Below, piece after piece: positions 13,827 to 14,823 of a stretch of DNA of 14,823 nucleotides (the first letter of the stretch is position 1; each line of letters begins with the position of its first letter). The translations under genes and the position numbers were made by a program. This DNA comes from Lachnospiraceae bacterium. GTDB lineage: Bacteria > Bacillota_A > Clostridia > Lachnospirales > Lachnospiraceae. The stretch covers positions 1 through 14,823 of the forward strand of contig JAGDBR010000260.1 of the NCBI GenBank assembly GCA_017958935.1, given 5' to 3'. A model generated the notes under the pieces. The model was not told the DNA's origin. It searched no databases and saw only the letters and a list, made by a program, of their open reading frames with translations.

Positions 13827-14774
13827 ATGGAGATCAGAAATTACAAGTATGCGGTGGCGGCGCTGACCAGCATGGGCCTGCGCATCACGCCCTGCGACCG
13901 GATGGCGGTCCAGAACAGCAACATGTTCTATCTGCAGGCGACCTCCGCCGAGAGCAACGTCCTGAACGTCGCTTCCTCGCTCGGCAAGGAATGCCTTGTC
14001 CTGACGAAGTTCGTGGAAGGCAGCCCGATGGCGGATTTCATCAAACGCCAGCTGCGCGCCCGCAACATCCGCTTCGAAGGCAAGGACGTGGCGCAGGGCG
14101 GCCCGTGGGGCTACCGCCATCAGTTCAACATTGCCGATTCCGGCTTCGGCCTCCGCGCGCCGCGCGTCTGGAATGACCGCGCAGGCGAGGTCGGCCGTAC
14201 GCTTGCGCCGGAAGACTTCGATCTGGAGCGCATCTTCGGCGAGGAAGGCGTGGGCATCCTGCATCTGTCCGGCCTGATCGCGGCGATGAGCGAAGACACG
14301 ACGCGCTGCTGCCTGGAGCTCGCGAAAGTCGCGAAGCAGTACGGCACGCTCGTCAGTTTCGACCTGAACTACCGCGCGACCTTCTGGAAGGGCCGCGAGG
14401 AAGAACTGAGCAAAGCCTTCCACGAGATCGCGTCCGTCGCGGACATCCTGATCGGCAACGAGGAAGACTTCCAGCTCTGCCTGGGCTTCCAGGGACCCGA
14501 GGCCGGCGGCAAGGAACTGGGCTCGAAGATCGAGCGTTTCCAGGTCATGATCGGCCAGGTCCATGAGAAATACCCGAACGCGAAGGCCTGCGCGACGACG
14601 CTGCGTCAGGTCATCAGCGCGAACGAGCACCTCTGGGGCGCGATCCTCTGGGCGGACGGAGAATGGTACGTCGAAGAGCCGAGACCGATCCAGGTCATGG
14701 ACCGCATCGGCGGCGGCGACGGGTTCTCCGGCGGCCTCCTGTACGCGGTGCTCCAGGGCTGGGACGCCGAGTAG
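13827..14774 (+). CDS. PfkB family carbohydrate kinase, 2-keto-3-deoxygluconate kinase-like, ended by in-frame TAG
   Basis: A 315-codon ribokinase/PfkB-fold sugar kinase up to an in-frame TAG. The N-terminal half has the substrate-side features ESNVLNVASSLGKE (42-55) and the segment ADSGFGLRAPRVWNDRAG (103-120), which resembles 2-keto-3-deoxygluconate kinases. LVSFDLNYRATFW (175-187) and ILIGNEEDF (207-215) follow. The PfkB signature DRIGGGDGFSGGLLYA (292-307) carries the predicted catalytic Asp298 in a GGGD variant of the usual GAGD. The start at 13827 is chosen because AGGAG (13815-13819) is 7 bases away; the ATG at 13821 is only 1 base from it. The frame stops just after GWDAE, within the helix that normally follows the signature, so the terminal helices are missing from the nominal product. 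Expected role: phosphorylating 2-keto-3-deoxygluconate or a similar sugar in hexuronate catabolism. Confidence 0.85.
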   Translation: MEIRNYKYAVAALTSMGLRITPCDRMAVQNSNMFYLQATSAESNVLNVASSLGKECLVLTKFVEGSPMADFIKRQLRARNIRFEGKDVAQGGPWGYRHQFNIADSGFGLRAPRVWNDRAGEVGRTLAPEDFDLERIFGEEGVGILHLSGLIAAMSEDTTRCCLELAKVAKQYGTLVSFDLNYRATFWKGREEELSKAFHEIASVADILIGNEEDFQLCLGFQGPEAGGKELGSKIERFQVMIGQVHEKYPNAKACATTLRQVISANEHLWGAILWADGEWYVEEPRPIQVMDRIGGGDGFSGGLLYAVLQGWDAE

Positions 14775-14823
14775 TGGCTCCAGTTCGGCTGGGCTTCGGG
14801 CGTTCTGGCGGCCTCCAGCCTCA
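14772..14823 (+). pseudogene. In-frame TAG in the kinase gene, with family sequence continuing to the window edge
   Basis: After TAG at 14772-14774 the same frame continues without a stop to the end of the window and encodes WLQFGWASGVLAASSL. This matches the helix that follows the GAGD signature in KdgK-type kinases, where the usual reading is close to a Lys/Glu/Gln codon in place of the TAG, then WLEFGWA. The gene is therefore a recent nonsense allele, a read-through case or a sequence error. Only 49 bases are visible after the stop. Confidence 0.6.

Noticed and set aside
13776..14630. Minus-strand open frame opposite the PfkB kinase
   Set aside because: No family resemblance; it is the antisense shadow of a conserved kinase.
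14772..14774. Pyrrolysine or general amber recoding as the explanation for the TAG
   Set aside because: No pyl genes or suppressor tRNA are visible and the position aligns with an ordinary Lys/Glu/Gln codon; a point mutation or sequence error is simpler. Kept only as a test in the findings.

Overview
The window is GC-rich bacterial DNA, roughly 60% GC by eye. It carries strong Shine-Dalgarno (SD) sites of the AGGAGG type, Gram-positive-style intrinsic terminators, a lipoprotein, a class A penicillin-binding protein and two radical-SAM enzymes. Together these suggest an anaerobic Firmicute of the Clostridia with a high-GC genome, possibly a gut commensal. The species cannot be named from the sequence.

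Region 1 (1-2764, + strand) is housekeeping and protein quality control. It has the end of lepA (translation factor EF4), hemW (radical-SAM heme chaperone), a small two-helix membrane protein with a zinc ribbon, and a J-domain protein with a low-complexity Tyr/Gly/Gln linker, a TPR-like segment and a C-terminal membrane anchor. The common clostridial order lepA-hemW-hrcA-grpE-dnaK-dnaJ is not followed here.

Region 2 (2761-8268) is envelope-related or unknown. A 39-bp tandem repeat and a strong hairpin lead into a DUF4236 protein, whose C-terminus resembles RuvA domain III. That gene converges on a bifunctional class A penicillin-binding protein on the minus strand, and a strong hairpin with a U-tract lies between them. 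The PBP has a well-formed extended -10 promoter. Its -35 lies inside a 23-bp imperfect palindrome, a candidate operator. Divergent from it is a DUF4349 lipoprotein with its own terminator.

Region 3 (8304-13703, + strand) looks like one transcription unit from a consensus extended -10 element to an intrinsic terminator. It encodes a dienelactone-hydrolase-family enzyme, an anaerobic sulfatase-maturase-like radical SAM/SPASM enzyme, a cytoplasmic GH36 alpha-galactosidase-type hydrolase, a GlcN6P-deaminase-like protein and a secreted SH3-like membrane-anchored protein. Two ATGA overlaps indicate translational coupling. The set suggests intracellular use of (amino)galactoside sugars, possibly host or plant glycans; this is inference.

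Region 4 (13741-end) holds a candidate promoter, a CcpA-box-like site and a PfkB kinase gene resembling 2-keto-3-deoxygluconate kinase. An in-frame TAG interrupts this gene while recognisable family sequence continues after it. lepA has the opposite anomaly: its expected stop is one transition away from the CGA codon present. These two stop-codon anomalies, the membrane J-protein/zinc-ribbon pair, the DUF4236 fusion and the PBP palindrome are the main points worth following. No CRISPR array, tRNA, rRNA or insertion sequence was seen, and no gene-free stretch exceeds about 230 bases.
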